In this document: positions 1 through 12,769 of the stretch, piece after piece
Position numbering within the stretch: position 1 is the first letter of the stretch
Layout: each line of letters starts with the position of its first letter
Origin: Miscanthus floridulus
Taxonomy: Eukaryota; Streptophyta; Magnoliopsida; Poales; Poaceae
Reading direction: 5' to 3'
DNA: 64,000 nt
NCBI RefSeq assembly: GCF_019320115.1
Contig: NC_089584.1
Location: forward strand, 109,075,799 to 109,139,798
Translations under genes and position numbers: made by a program
Notes under the pieces: generated by a model
Seen by the model: the letters and a program-made list of their open reading frames with translations, nothing else
What the model was told of the DNA's origin: nothing
Databases searched by the model: none

Positions 1-83
1 ATATCACGATCAGTTGTTCACTTGAGAGCAAAATCATAGAGCTACAACAGATAGATGTAGGAATAAGTCACATCAAGAGAAAA

Positions 84-1451
84 ATGAAAGAGCAAGAAAC
101 CAAACATTTTAGATTAGACGAAAGAGGTGTATTATGGTTTGAGGACCGACTTGTGGTACCAAAAGACCGTGAGCTAAGGAATCAAAGTTTAGATGAAGAT
201 CACTCGTCCAAATTGTCCATCCATCCAGGTACTAGTAAGATGTATCAATATTTGAAAACCCATTTTTGGTGGACTAAGATGAAGAAAGAGATCGCAGCCT
301 ATGTTGCTAGGTGTGATAACTGTAGTAGAGTAAAAGCTGTCCATATGAAATCTGCTGGACTACTTCAGCCATTGCCTATTTCAGGATGGAAATGGGAGAA
401 AATCAGTATGGACTTTATCACAGGCCTTCCAATGACGCCACAAGGTCACGATTCAATATGGGTTATTGTTGATCATCTCACCAAGTCAGCACACTTTATA
501 CCCGTGAACACACGGTATATAGTTGGGAAATACGCGGAGATATATGTTTCCTAGATTGTGAGACTACATGGAGTACCTAGGACTATAATCTCAGATCGAG
601 GACCACAATTCATAGCTCGTTTCTGGGAGCATTTACACCAGGCTTTGGGAACCAAGCTGATCAAAAGTTCAGCATACCATCCGCAAATTTTAGGACAGAC
701 AAAGCGAGTGAACCAAATCCTAGAAGATTTACTTAGAGCTTGTGTTATATCTTTAAAGGGTTCGTGGGAGAAATGGTTACCTTTAGCTGAATTCTCCTAT
801 AACAATAGTTATCAAGCGAGTATCAAGATGGCTCCATTTGAAGCCTTGTATGGCAGAAAATGTAGAACTCCATTGAACTAGATTGAGCCCGGTGAAAGGA
901 GATACTTTGGTATTGACTTTATCAATGAAGCCGAAGAGCAAGTATGTATCATCCAACAACATATTAAGGTAGCTCAATCAAGACAAAAGAGTTATGCCGA
1001 CAGAAGAAGACCACTGACTTTTGAAGTAGGTGACTATGTATACTTGAGAGTATCACCCATGAAAGGTGTGAAAAGATTTGGGATGAAAAAGAAGCTTTCA
1101 CCAAGATATGTAGGGCCATACAAAATTTTGGAACAAAAAGGAAATGTTGCGTATAAGTTACAACTTCCACCAGAAATGAGTGCAATATTTGGTGTGTTCC
1201 ATGTTTCTCAGTTGAAGAAATGTCTTTGAGTACCTAAAGAAGCTATTGCACCCACCAATGTACAGCTTCAATCGGATTTGACCTATGAGGAAAAGCCAAT
1301 TCGAGTATTAGAAGAGCTAGAAAGAGTAACACGGAGTAAGATTATTAAGTTCTATAACATGGTGTGGAATAATCACAGTGAACAAGATGCTACGTGGGAA
1401 AGAGAGGATTATTTATGAGAAGTTTATCCCGCCTTTTTCCAAGAATGGTAG
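84..1451 (+). pseudogene. Chromovirus integrase plus chromodomain (pol 3' end), four in-frame stops
   Basis: One reading frame is conserved over the whole stretch with no frameshift, but it has stop codons at 552, 879, 1227 and 1416 before the natural one at 1449. Order of parts: an H2C2 zinc-binding segment ending in CDNC; the integrase core with its first Asp in MDFITGLP and second in SDRGPQF; then the position of the catalytic Glu (usually GQTER) reads GQTKR, codon AAG at 702-704. A C-terminal chromodomain (about 1270-1420, with ATWERED) follows, which in this lineage directs insertion to heterochromatin. The stop at 879 fits a Trp codon changed by G to A. The product cannot be made intact and the active site is lost. 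Confidence 0.9.
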
Positions 1452-1479
1452 GTCTTGCAAATCTCGGGACGAAATTTTT

Positions 1480-1494
1480 ATAAGGGGGAGGGGC
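1480..1494 (+). promoter_or_regulatory. Polypurine tract of the chromovirus
   Basis: A purine run (aagggggagggg) lies directly before the LTR start tgtaac at 1495. This is the plus-strand DNA primer site of reverse transcription and it fixes the LTR boundary. Confidence 0.85.
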
Positions 1495-4400
1495 TGTAAC
1501 ACCCTAGGTGTTAGCCTTGCATAACTTGACTTGCATAGCATGAGCATGATCATAAAGCATTCATATATAAGCTTTGACACTTGAAACATTTGATTGAAAT
1601 ATATGCAACATTCTTATTATTTCATGTTTCCATATGTATATGCATATGATCATGAGTGTAAACATGTAGATGATTGTGTGACCTTACAAATAGCTTAAAC
1701 ATGTTTAGAATATCATCATGAACAACTTTGGTATTTATGGCTAGGGCTAATTAGGTCATTATGTCATAGTTCAAGTATGTACCATCTATTGAATGTAGCA
1801 TGTTTGACCAAGTTTGAACGATGTGCTAGAGACTATGCATGTATGTGATCACTAAAACAAAGTTGTAGTATTTGTCATGGGGAACAACTTTTATCTTTGG
1901 GTCATGAACTAATAATGTGCATAGCTTATTCTTTTGGAGCTCACAAAAATCATCAAGTCAACAATTTTCAACATAGCCAATTCTGCTAAGTCTTGTACCC
2001 TAACCGTGCTGACAGCCGATCTTTGGGATGACCTAACTCGAGATTGGTTGAGAGTTTGGGCATGAGTTCTAAACAAGAATTGGAGATGGTGCTTAGGGCT
2101 ACAATTTTTATTTAAGAATCATTCACTAAATCACCTTGTATCGATGGCTATTTCAACTCAAAGTCACATCGTCAGGCTCGGTTTACGTCATTGACAAAAT
2201 GAACGGGAGCTTCAGTGGCCGACCGCCATCAGGCGCTGGCCACCGTGTGGCGTGGGAATTGGCCGTGCATCGCCGGCGTTCTACCTTGCGTGGCAGAGAC
2301 GAGCCAGAGCTGACCATTATCACCCCCAGCACCCTCCCGATCCATCCCACGCCTCATTTCCAAATTTCTGCTCCTCCTTCGCTATCCGTAGCACCTGCAA
2401 GCGCAGCCGCCGAGCTCCCGCAGCGCCGCCGTCGCCTCGCGTGCGCTACGTCGCACCACCACCACCTCCATCTTGCCCATAGCTACGCCACACCTCCCTC
2501 TACCCCCTTGTCTTGATTGCAGCGGCTGTCACGCTTCGGTGAGGGCGTATTCGCTATTTTCTTTCTCACCGAAGTTCTCGGTCGCCATGGCCGCCGCCAC
2601 GGCAAGCTTGCCGTTGCTCGGCTCATCTACGATTTTCTTCCGATTGATGGCGTTAGAGCTTGGTTAGGATGAGTATTAGCTGGTGCTATGATGTTACCTC
2701 CGTGAGTGGTCCCGCCGACGTGGAACGCGACAACCCACACCACCGCGCTCTAACCTCCGCACCACCGCGCCGTGGCCATGCGTCGTCGGAGCTTTGCGTG
2801 AAGCTTGTACTGTTTAAATAGGGTCACTAGGTCACTGTGGTACTATTGCGTGCCTCGCATAGCATTCCCATGGCCGGAGATGGCCGGCACCGCGTTGAGC
2901 AGCACCGCCGTGCCGCCATGGCCGGCGACGAGCATGCTCCGCCGCACCTGCACGGTCACCACCTAGACCATCCGACGCATCTTGAGTAGTAGGTCACGAT
3001 GTTGCCCATGGTTTCACCGAAGAACTCACTGGTGATGAGCTCTGGCCACGCCAACGCTGTGCAGCACTACTACCCTGTTTCAAGTCACTGACGCGTGGTG
3101 TCCCCTAACCAGCGGGTCCCACCGGTCAGCGACTCTGTAGTTGAAAGCTAGGTCATTTTATTCTAGTTTTTTAATTGTTTTGTGATTTTTTTATCTTCAG
3201 TTTGGTAGCTTCAAAAATTATGCAATAAATTGTGTAGTGTTCCTTAGGAAGTGTAGTATTTAGGAAAAATATATTCCTGACATTTACAGTAGAAGTTTTG
3301 GGAGATTTAAATAGAGATTTGAAATGTGTTTTTGAATGTATGTAAATTTGTTTATTTTATATCTAGAGTTCCTGTGCTCCAAAAATTATGAAATTTTTGT
3401 GGTAATCTAGTCTTAACATATATGAACTCTAGTAAAAATTTGAGGATCAGTATATGTGTAGATTTGTAGTTATAGATTTTTCTTTTATAAATAGTAAATC
3501 CTTGTATGAATTTTTATAAATTAGTTATGAATCCAAAATTCATGAAATTTGTTGGGGGTAATCCTAGTACCATAAGGATGCTAAGAAAAATAGGAAATCT
3601 GTTGCTTGACACTTTTCACTAGGGTTTTCTATTTATGCTACTTTAAGCCTTTCTGTCTTGTCATTTTTGTATAGAGTGTTTTATTGAATGAAATGGCATG
3701 AAACTTTTACAATAGTCCTTTGATAGCATTAGTAAGGCACTGTAAATTTTTAAGAATGTTTGATGCACATTTGATATATGTTTATTATTTAACCTAAATA
3801 TCTAAATAAAATAATAAAGGCATTTAAATAAATAGTTTGGGCTTCACCATTATATTGTCTTGAATGTATTTGGCATGCTTAAACTATTGGTAGGCTTTAT
3901 GTTGTCAAATTTTGAGTGATTACATGAAGTAGAAGTATTGTTGCTTTAAAATGCAAATTTAAAAGGATTCCGGACAGATTCTATAGTTTGACAAGTTGCA
4001 TGATACGGATGATGTTTGCTATAAAATGGTTAATAACAATGTTGTAGAGAATTTGATAAGCTTTCCAGAAAGTATAGGATCACTGCATTTGGATTAGTAG
4101 AACTCCAGTTATGAGTGAAACAAGTAGATGTTGTTTTGTGATATAGTAGATGCATTGTGGAAGTAGTTAATTAAATAATCGAGAAGAGATATGCACCTAC
4201 TCAATAAACATGACGCACTTGTTAACATATATGCATTCGTAATACTTATGCCATATTCATGCATCTAGGATCGGAGGAAGAAATAACGTTGTTAGAATTC
4301 GAAGAAGTAGAGGAAGGGGACCAGCAGGAGAATCCTCAAGCCACAGCTCCCGAAGGCGTGGAGCGGAATCCTAAAGGGCTTCCAAAGTGTCCCGGAGCAT

Positions 4401-5880
4401 TCTAAGTCTCCCAGTATTTTACAAATGTTTACTTAAGTACTTATGATTGATGCATTAAGTTATAAGAGTTGAATGAAACCACTTGGTGCATGTACATTCC
4501 TTGTCCAGATATTACACCTTTAACCGGTATAGGTCCAGGATCGAATATATGCTTAGCCATACTTAGACCGGTAGAAGTCGGGTGATGTCCTATCATCTGC
4601 GAGATATAGGTGGATACCGGAGCATGGTTGGCTATATTTGCTATCATGGAACAGGACCATGGGGTAAAAGAAAATCGAGACCGGGCGGGATGTCGATAGA
4701 GAAGCAACAAGACATGGAGGTCTTGGGTGTGGATCTATCCCCGTCTGTGTCGATTAAGGACCGTACCGTTGTTGGCGCTTCTGACAAGATTGAACGCATG
4801 CCTCTCACTTAGCTGGCTGGATAACTCGTTCCGACCGCGAAGCCGAGTAATTCAACTTAGGTCGGGACCCGTTCTATTGTGCGCTCCTTCCGGGGAACGA
4901 TCAGACTGAGCCCAAGGGCAGGCTAGGCCTGAACGTCCTGGCATCTGGTGTTCCAGATTGTGCGGCGCGGTATGGACCCGCGAAATGTAGACCTGAGTTG
5001 TACCAAAGGTGACCTAAGGCTATCGTGGCTGGTAGACCTGGGTTTGTGTTAGGAATAAATTCCCAGCTGGTTGAAATCGATTCAAATCGCCGTCTCTCTC
5101 GGATAGTGAGAAACTTGGCTAGTCCCAACATCATAGTAACTGTGTTATGAAACATGATGGTTTGGATGAATGTGGAATTACAATATCTGCTATGGTTACT
5201 ATTGTATGCTTTTAAATTGATATACCATATGTTTGGCATAGGATAGTTGCTAATCTAGAAATGGATAGTTATAATTAACTTGATAAAGGAATCGTAATTA
5301 TACAATGAGTCAATTGCCTTTATGCAAAATGTTGTCGAGTTATGTCCACCTATACAGCCTTGCATAATCTTTGGAGTCATTTTATTTCTGGTTCATGACG
5401 GGTAAGTCTAGCTGAGTACCTTCTCGTACTCAGGGTTTTATTTCCCATTGTTGCAGATGACACTGTGTATCATGGTTATTGCAAGAGTTGCTTCTATCCC
5501 GCCGTGGATGAGGAGTAAGCCTTGGGCAGGCTTCTTTATTAATCCCTATCTTTGCTTTTGTGGACCGTGATCCTACTTGGCACTGTATCAAACTATGTTG
5601 GAAACTTTATTTTCGAACTTAATTGCTTCCGCTTTATCTATCAAACTCGGTTTGTAATAACTTTTATTCGTACTCTAATGGAGAAATGTATCTGTGAACT
5701 TTATGTAATATATGGCATATATGTTGAATCATGTATGATCTTGATTGTTATAAATCGTTTATCGAGACCCATCGTGGTACTCGACGGACTACCGGGTTTA
5801 TATGGTTCAAGTATGACAGTGTGACCACTTGCGGGCTACTATTGTACTTGTACTCTTAAAAATTGGTCGGTTCTGCGACA
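1495..5880 (+). repeat. 3' LTR of the Tekay-type chromovirus (4,386 bp)
   Basis: It starts TGTAACACCC after the polypurine tract and ends ...TTCTGCGACA, giving TG...CA ends. It is unusually long and mosaic: AT-rich outer parts and a GC-rich block at about 2200-3130. Short ORFs in the GC block have no recognisable domain and I do not call genes there. The stretch around 5400-5460 (tgagtacc...ctcagggttttattt) is also found, diverged and inverted, in the LTR at 60343-63384. Bases 3373-5880 are repeated exactly at 7905-10412. Confidence 0.85.
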
Positions 5881-7904
5881 TCTAATAATGCCGCCGAGTA
5901 CAAAGCATGCTTACACGGTCTGCGCATTGCGGTCGATCTCGGTGTCAAGCGTCTCTATGTCTATGGAGACTCGGCTCTGGTCATCAACCAACTCAACAAG
6001 GACTGGGATACGACCAGCGAAAAGATGGACGCATATTGCAAAGCGATCAAAAAGCTAGAAGGCAAGTTTTATGGCATCGAGTACACACATGTGGTCCGGG
6101 ACAAAAATCAAGCAGCAGATGCGCTGTCAAAGTTAGGATCATCCCAAGCCAAAGTCTCACATGGCATATTTGTTTCAAGACCTGCTCACGCCCTCCATCA
6201 AAGAAGAAGATCCCACGGTCGGCAAGCCTCCAGACCAGCTATTGGTGGCTACGGTTCTGGCTTCAAACACCACCAAACCACCTCCGACCACTAAGGAGCC
6301 CGACTGGAGAGTACCTTTCATCAAGTACCTAACAAATGGCAGCGGTTACATCGATCAGACAGAAAATGAACGCCTGATGCGTCGCAGTAAGCAGTATCTA
6401 CTCATCGATGGCAAATTGTGGCACAAGAACGCAAAGAAGGAAATCTTGATGAAGTGTATAACCCAAGAGGATGGTGAACATCTCCTAGACAAAATCCACT
6501 CTAGCTCCTGCGGCAACCACGCGGCCTCGAGAACGCTGGTCGGCAAGGCTTTCCGAGCAGGGTTCTATTGGCCGTTAGCTGTAGCCGATGCAAAGAAGCT
6601 AGTCCGCCATTGTGAAGGTTGTCAGTTTTTCGCTAAGAGAATCCACGTACTAGCACATGAGATTTAGACTATACCAGCATCTTGGCCCTTCGCGTGCTGG
6701 GGACTGGATATGATCGGGCCTTTTAAACCGGCTCCTAGAAAATTTACATGCGTCTTTGTGCTGATCGACAAATTCTCCAAGTGGATAGAGTACATGCCCC
6801 TGGTCAAGGCATCTTCAGAAAAGGCTGTCGCGTTCCTCGACCAGGTCATCCACTGTTTTGGCATACCCAATAGCATCATCACTGATCTGGGTACTCAGTT
6901 CACCGGGAACGTTTTTTGGGACTTCTACGATAAAAGGAGCATAGTAGTAAAATACATCTTGGTGGCACACCCTAGAGCTAATGGGCAGGTCAAGCGGGCA
7001 AATGGTATGATCTTGGACGCACTTAAGGAGAGGATGTACAGAGAGAATGACAGAGCTCCTGGAAGATGGCTCAAAGAGTTACCAGCCGTGGTCTGGGGGC
7101 TCAGAACCCAGCCCAGTCGCAATATCGACGTATCACCATACTTTATGGTTTATGGTACTAAGGCAGTGCTCCCAGCAGATATAGCCTTTAGATCAGCATG
7201 GGTAGAGAACTTCGACGAAGACAAGGCCAATGAAGTACGGGAGCTAGAAGTGAATAGTGTAGAAGAGAAGCGGCTCGATTCTTGCGTACGTATAGCCAAA
7301 TATCTTGCTGTTTTGCGTAGGTACTACAACAAGAACATCAAGGAGCAGTTCTTCGTGGTTGGGGACCTGGTCCTGAAGTGGAAGATGAATCAGGCTGGTG
7401 TCCACAAACTCACAACCCCGTGGGAAGAGCCCTTCATGATCAAGGAGGTTACACGCCCTACATCTTACAGGTTAGCTCGCCTAGACGGAACAGACGTACC
7501 CAATTCCTGGCACATCGATAAGCTTAGGCGTTTCTATGCTTAGCTACTAAGATATGTACCCCTCTTGTACTTTTGATTTATTTCAAATAAAGCTATTATG
7601 ATTTCTCCGACCACTCTAATATGTCACTTCGAAGTCTATTGTTATTCTAACTCTACCAGTTAAAACCGATCACCATTCCTTCTCGAGTTCTCAGAGCAGG
7701 CCTTGTCTCCGGTTCCTCCCAACACGTGCATGGGATCCGCTCTCTACGCTATGGGTGATCGGCAGGTGCTCTCTGGTTTGACTTGTGTATTTCTATGTGT
7801 GCAAAAGCTACGCACCTCACACTCCGACCGCAAGGCAAACCAGGGCCATACAAACCTTTTAGGATGATGTGTCGACTAAACTGGTACAACTAAACAGAAC
7901 GCCA
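3373..7904. repeat. Tandem duplication, copy 1 (4,532 bp)
   Basis: The unit starts tgtgctccaa inside the chromovirus LTR and ends ...cagaacgcca in the non-coding part of the Tat element after its integrase. It is followed directly by a second copy with a constant offset of 4,532 bp. I saw no mismatch, and every open reading frame recurs unchanged. The ends match no transposon boundary. The flanks share no microhomology: gttcc precedes copy 1 and acatg follows copy 2. Confidence 0.95.
5881..7543 (+). pseudogene. Tat RNase H and integrase (copy 1), frameshifted
   Basis: The RNase H-like part runs from NNAAEYKACLHGL to NQAADALSKLG (about 5883-6140). A +1 shift near 6172-6175 moves the frame. 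The next piece, 6161-6667, holds the zinc-binding end of the integrase (HCEGCQFF) and ends in TAG at 6665. The core (6710-7543) has the first catalytic Asp in GLDMIGPF and the second in ITDLGTQF, but the Glu position reads GQVKRAN (AAG at 6992-6994). The stop, the frameshift and the lost Glu make it inactive. The 5' side is cut by the chromovirus LTR. Confidence 0.88.
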
Positions 7905-10412
7905 TGTGCTCCAAAAATTATGAAATTTTTGTGGTAATCTAGTCTTAACATATATGAACTCTAGTAAAAATTTGAGGATCAGTATATGTGTAGATTTGTA
8001 GTTATAGATTTTTCTTTTATAAATAGTAAATCCTTGTATGAATTTTTATAAATTAGTTATGAATCCAAAATTCATGAAATTTGTTGGGGGTAATCCTAGT
8101 ACCATAAGGATGCTAAGAAAAATAGGAAATCTGTTGCTTGACACTTTTCACTAGGGTTTTCTATTTATGCTACTTTAAGCCTTTCTGTCTTGTCATTTTT
8201 GTATAGAGTGTTTTATTGAATGAAATGGCATGAAACTTTTACAATAGTCCTTTGATAGCATTAGTAAGGCACTGTAAATTTTTAAGAATGTTTGATGCAC
8301 ATTTGATATATGTTTATTATTTAACCTAAATATCTAAATAAAATAATAAAGGCATTTAAATAAATAGTTTGGGCTTCACCATTATATTGTCTTGAATGTA
8401 TTTGGCATGCTTAAACTATTGGTAGGCTTTATGTTGTCAAATTTTGAGTGATTACATGAAGTAGAAGTATTGTTGCTTTAAAATGCAAATTTAAAAGGAT
8501 TCCGGACAGATTCTATAGTTTGACAAGTTGCATGATACGGATGATGTTTGCTATAAAATGGTTAATAACAATGTTGTAGAGAATTTGATAAGCTTTCCAG
8601 AAAGTATAGGATCACTGCATTTGGATTAGTAGAACTCCAGTTATGAGTGAAACAAGTAGATGTTGTTTTGTGATATAGTAGATGCATTGTGGAAGTAGTT
8701 AATTAAATAATCGAGAAGAGATATGCACCTACTCAATAAACATGACGCACTTGTTAACATATATGCATTCGTAATACTTATGCCATATTCATGCATCTAG
8801 GATCGGAGGAAGAAATAACGTTGTTAGAATTCGAAGAAGTAGAGGAAGGGGACCAGCAGGAGAATCCTCAAGCCACAGCTCCCGAAGGCGTGGAGCGGAA
8901 TCCTAAAGGGCTTCCAAAGTGTCCCGGAGCATTCTAAGTCTCCCAGTATTTTACAAATGTTTACTTAAGTACTTATGATTGATGCATTAAGTTATAAGAG
9001 TTGAATGAAACCACTTGGTGCATGTACATTCCTTGTCCAGATATTACACCTTTAACCGGTATAGGTCCAGGATCGAATATATGCTTAGCCATACTTAGAC
9101 CGGTAGAAGTCGGGTGATGTCCTATCATCTGCGAGATATAGGTGGATACCGGAGCATGGTTGGCTATATTTGCTATCATGGAACAGGACCATGGGGTAAA
9201 AGAAAATCGAGACCGGGCGGGATGTCGATAGAGAAGCAACAAGACATGGAGGTCTTGGGTGTGGATCTATCCCCGTCTGTGTCGATTAAGGACCGTACCG
9301 TTGTTGGCGCTTCTGACAAGATTGAACGCATGCCTCTCACTTAGCTGGCTGGATAACTCGTTCCGACCGCGAAGCCGAGTAATTCAACTTAGGTCGGGAC
9401 CCGTTCTATTGTGCGCTCCTTCCGGGGAACGATCAGACTGAGCCCAAGGGCAGGCTAGGCCTGAACGTCCTGGCATCTGGTGTTCCAGATTGTGCGGCGC
9501 GGTATGGACCCGCGAAATGTAGACCTGAGTTGTACCAAAGGTGACCTAAGGCTATCGTGGCTGGTAGACCTGGGTTTGTGTTAGGAATAAATTCCCAGCT
9601 GGTTGAAATCGATTCAAATCGCCGTCTCTCTCGGATAGTGAGAAACTTGGCTAGTCCCAACATCATAGTAACTGTGTTATGAAACATGATGGTTTGGATG
9701 AATGTGGAATTACAATATCTGCTATGGTTACTATTGTATGCTTTTAAATTGATATACCATATGTTTGGCATAGGATAGTTGCTAATCTAGAAATGGATAG
9801 TTATAATTAACTTGATAAAGGAATCGTAATTATACAATGAGTCAATTGCCTTTATGCAAAATGTTGTCGAGTTATGTCCACCTATACAGCCTTGCATAAT
9901 CTTTGGAGTCATTTTATTTCTGGTTCATGACGGGTAAGTCTAGCTGAGTACCTTCTCGTACTCAGGGTTTTATTTCCCATTGTTGCAGATGACACTGTGT
10001 ATCATGGTTATTGCAAGAGTTGCTTCTATCCCGCCGTGGATGAGGAGTAAGCCTTGGGCAGGCTTCTTTATTAATCCCTATCTTTGCTTTTGTGGACCGT
10101 GATCCTACTTGGCACTGTATCAAACTATGTTGGAAACTTTATTTTCGAACTTAATTGCTTCCGCTTTATCTATCAAACTCGGTTTGTAATAACTTTTATT
10201 CGTACTCTAATGGAGAAATGTATCTGTGAACTTTATGTAATATATGGCATATATGTTGAATCATGTATGATCTTGATTGTTATAAATCGTTTATCGAGAC
10301 CCATCGTGGTACTCGACGGACTACCGGGTTTATATGGTTCAAGTATGACAGTGTGACCACTTGCGGGCTACTATTGTACTTGTACTCTTAAAAATTGGTC
10401 GGTTCTGCGACA
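7905..10412 (+). mobile_element. Truncated chromovirus LTR copy produced by the tandem duplication
   Basis: It corresponds exactly to 3373-5880 of the complete LTR and lacks the first 1,878 bp and the polypurine tract. It is not an independent insertion, because it has no TG start and no target duplication at 7905. Confidence 0.9.
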
Positions 10413-12075
10413 TCTAATAATGCCGCCGAGTACAAAGCATGCTTACACGGTCTGCGCATTGCGGTCGATCTCGGTGTCAAGCGTCTCTATGTCTATGGAG
10501 ACTCGGCTCTGGTCATCAACCAACTCAACAAGGACTGGGATACGACCAGCGAAAAGATGGACGCATATTGCAAAGCGATCAAAAAGCTAGAAGGCAAGTT
10601 TTATGGCATCGAGTACACACATGTGGTCCGGGACAAAAATCAAGCAGCAGATGCGCTGTCAAAGTTAGGATCATCCCAAGCCAAAGTCTCACATGGCATA
10701 TTTGTTTCAAGACCTGCTCACGCCCTCCATCAAAGAAGAAGATCCCACGGTCGGCAAGCCTCCAGACCAGCTATTGGTGGCTACGGTTCTGGCTTCAAAC
10801 ACCACCAAACCACCTCCGACCACTAAGGAGCCCGACTGGAGAGTACCTTTCATCAAGTACCTAACAAATGGCAGCGGTTACATCGATCAGACAGAAAATG
10901 AACGCCTGATGCGTCGCAGTAAGCAGTATCTACTCATCGATGGCAAATTGTGGCACAAGAACGCAAAGAAGGAAATCTTGATGAAGTGTATAACCCAAGA
11001 GGATGGTGAACATCTCCTAGACAAAATCCACTCTAGCTCCTGCGGCAACCACGCGGCCTCGAGAACGCTGGTCGGCAAGGCTTTCCGAGCAGGGTTCTAT
11101 TGGCCGTTAGCTGTAGCCGATGCAAAGAAGCTAGTCCGCCATTGTGAAGGTTGTCAGTTTTTCGCTAAGAGAATCCACGTACTAGCACATGAGATTTAGA
11201 CTATACCAGCATCTTGGCCCTTCGCGTGCTGGGGACTGGATATGATCGGGCCTTTTAAACCGGCTCCTAGAAAATTTACATGCGTCTTTGTGCTGATCGA
11301 CAAATTCTCCAAGTGGATAGAGTACATGCCCCTGGTCAAGGCATCTTCAGAAAAGGCTGTCGCGTTCCTCGACCAGGTCATCCACTGTTTTGGCATACCC
11401 AATAGCATCATCACTGATCTGGGTACTCAGTTCACCGGGAACGTTTTTTGGGACTTCTACGATAAAAGGAGCATAGTAGTAAAATACATCTTGGTGGCAC
11501 ACCCTAGAGCTAATGGGCAGGTCAAGCGGGCAAATGGTATGATCTTGGACGCACTTAAGGAGAGGATGTACAGAGAGAATGACAGAGCTCCTGGAAGATG
11601 GCTCAAAGAGTTACCAGCCGTGGTCTGGGGGCTCAGAACCCAGCCCAGTCGCAATATCGACGTATCACCATACTTTATGGTTTATGGTACTAAGGCAGTG
11701 CTCCCAGCAGATATAGCCTTTAGATCAGCATGGGTAGAGAACTTCGACGAAGACAAGGCCAATGAAGTACGGGAGCTAGAAGTGAATAGTGTAGAAGAGA
11801 AGCGGCTCGATTCTTGCGTACGTATAGCCAAATATCTTGCTGTTTTGCGTAGGTACTACAACAAGAACATCAAGGAGCAGTTCTTCGTGGTTGGGGACCT
11901 GGTCCTGAAGTGGAAGATGAATCAGGCTGGTGTCCACAAACTCACAACCCCGTGGGAAGAGCCCTTCATGATCAAGGAGGTTACACGCCCTACATCTTAC
12001 AGGTTAGCTCGCCTAGACGGAACAGACGTACCCAATTCCTGGCACATCGATAAGCTTAGGCGTTTCTATGCTTAG
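10413..12075 (+). pseudogene. Tat RNase H and integrase (copy 2), frameshifted
   Basis: Identical to 5881-7543, including the +1 shift (near 6172-6175 in copy 1, so near 10704-10707 here), the TAG at 11197 and the Glu-to-Lys change (AAG at 11524-11526). Shared lesions show that the decay came before the duplication. Downstream bases to 12436 are the Tat spacer and are also duplicated. Confidence 0.88.
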
Positions 12076-12769
12076 CTACTAAGATATGTACCCCTCTTGT
12101 ACTTTTGATTTATTTCAAATAAAGCTATTATGATTTCTCCGACCACTCTAATATGTCACTTCGAAGTCTATTGTTATTCTAACTCTACCAGTTAAAACCG
12201 ATCACCATTCCTTCTCGAGTTCTCAGAGCAGGCCTTGTCTCCGGTTCCTCCCAACACGTGCATGGGATCCGCTCTCTACGCTATGGGTGATCGGCAGGTG
12301 CTCTCTGGTTTGACTTGTGTATTTCTATGTGTGCAAAAGCTACGCACCTCACACTCCGACCGCAAGGCAAACCAGGGCCATACAAACCTTTTAGGATGAT
12401 GTGTCGACTAAACTGGTACAACTAAACAGAACGCCAACATGTTCTAACTTAGTTACATCAACACGATATCTAAGCTTAAACATGTTTTCTACAAAACAAA
12501 CAAGCTTATGTTAAAATACAGTTACATTATTACAAGCTTGCCTGAAAAGGTTCAAGTTTACAATAACCCAACTACATTTTCTTCTACAGCTATAGCCTAC
12601 ACTATTGGTTGGTCGGGGCACGCGGCGCCTGCTGCTCGCTGGGCCTGACATCATGCTCGGGTCTCGGGGACTCTAGCATTGATTGAGCTGAAGAAGATGG
12701 CCCCGTCGATGCCTGGCTGGTCGAGACCATAGGCTTCGCCGGTTGGCTTGAAAGTGACGGCGCTCCCAG

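Larger units (their letters stand above)
1..5880 (+). mobile_element. Ty3/gypsy chromovirus (Tekay-type), 3' part: integrase, chromodomain, PPT, 3' LTR
   Basis: The window opens inside the pol gene of a chromovirus and runs through its polypurine tract into a 4,386-bp LTR that starts tgtaacaccc and ends gcgaca. The very long LTR, the tgtaacaccc start and a C-terminal chromodomain are typical of the Tekay/Del lineage. The 5' LTR, gag, protease and RT lie outside the window. The LTR ends at 5880 and the next base belongs to the RNase H gene of a different (Tat) element, so this element is inserted in it. The expected 5-bp target duplication is tctaa (5881-5885); its partner is off-window. Confidence 0.88.
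7905..12436. repeat. Tandem duplication, copy 2 (4,532 bp)
   Basis: Head-to-tail second copy of 3373-7904. The novel junction is at 7904/7905 (acgcca joined to tgtgct). It holds an LTR fragment lacking its first 1.9 kb (7905-10412), the Tat RNase H and integrase remains (10413-12075) and Tat 3' non-coding DNA. After 12436 the sequence continues into the single-copy rest of the Tat element. Confidence 0.95.

Noticed and set aside
2136..2667. Overlapping open frames of up to 126 codons in the GC-rich part of the chromovirus LTR
   Set aside because: The same block recurs in diverged form in the other LTR without conserved frames; Pro/Ala/Ser bias from GC content and no domain.
7905..10412. An independent solo LTR insertion
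   Set aside because: It lacks the LTR start and has no target duplication; its left edge is exactly the tandem-duplication junction.
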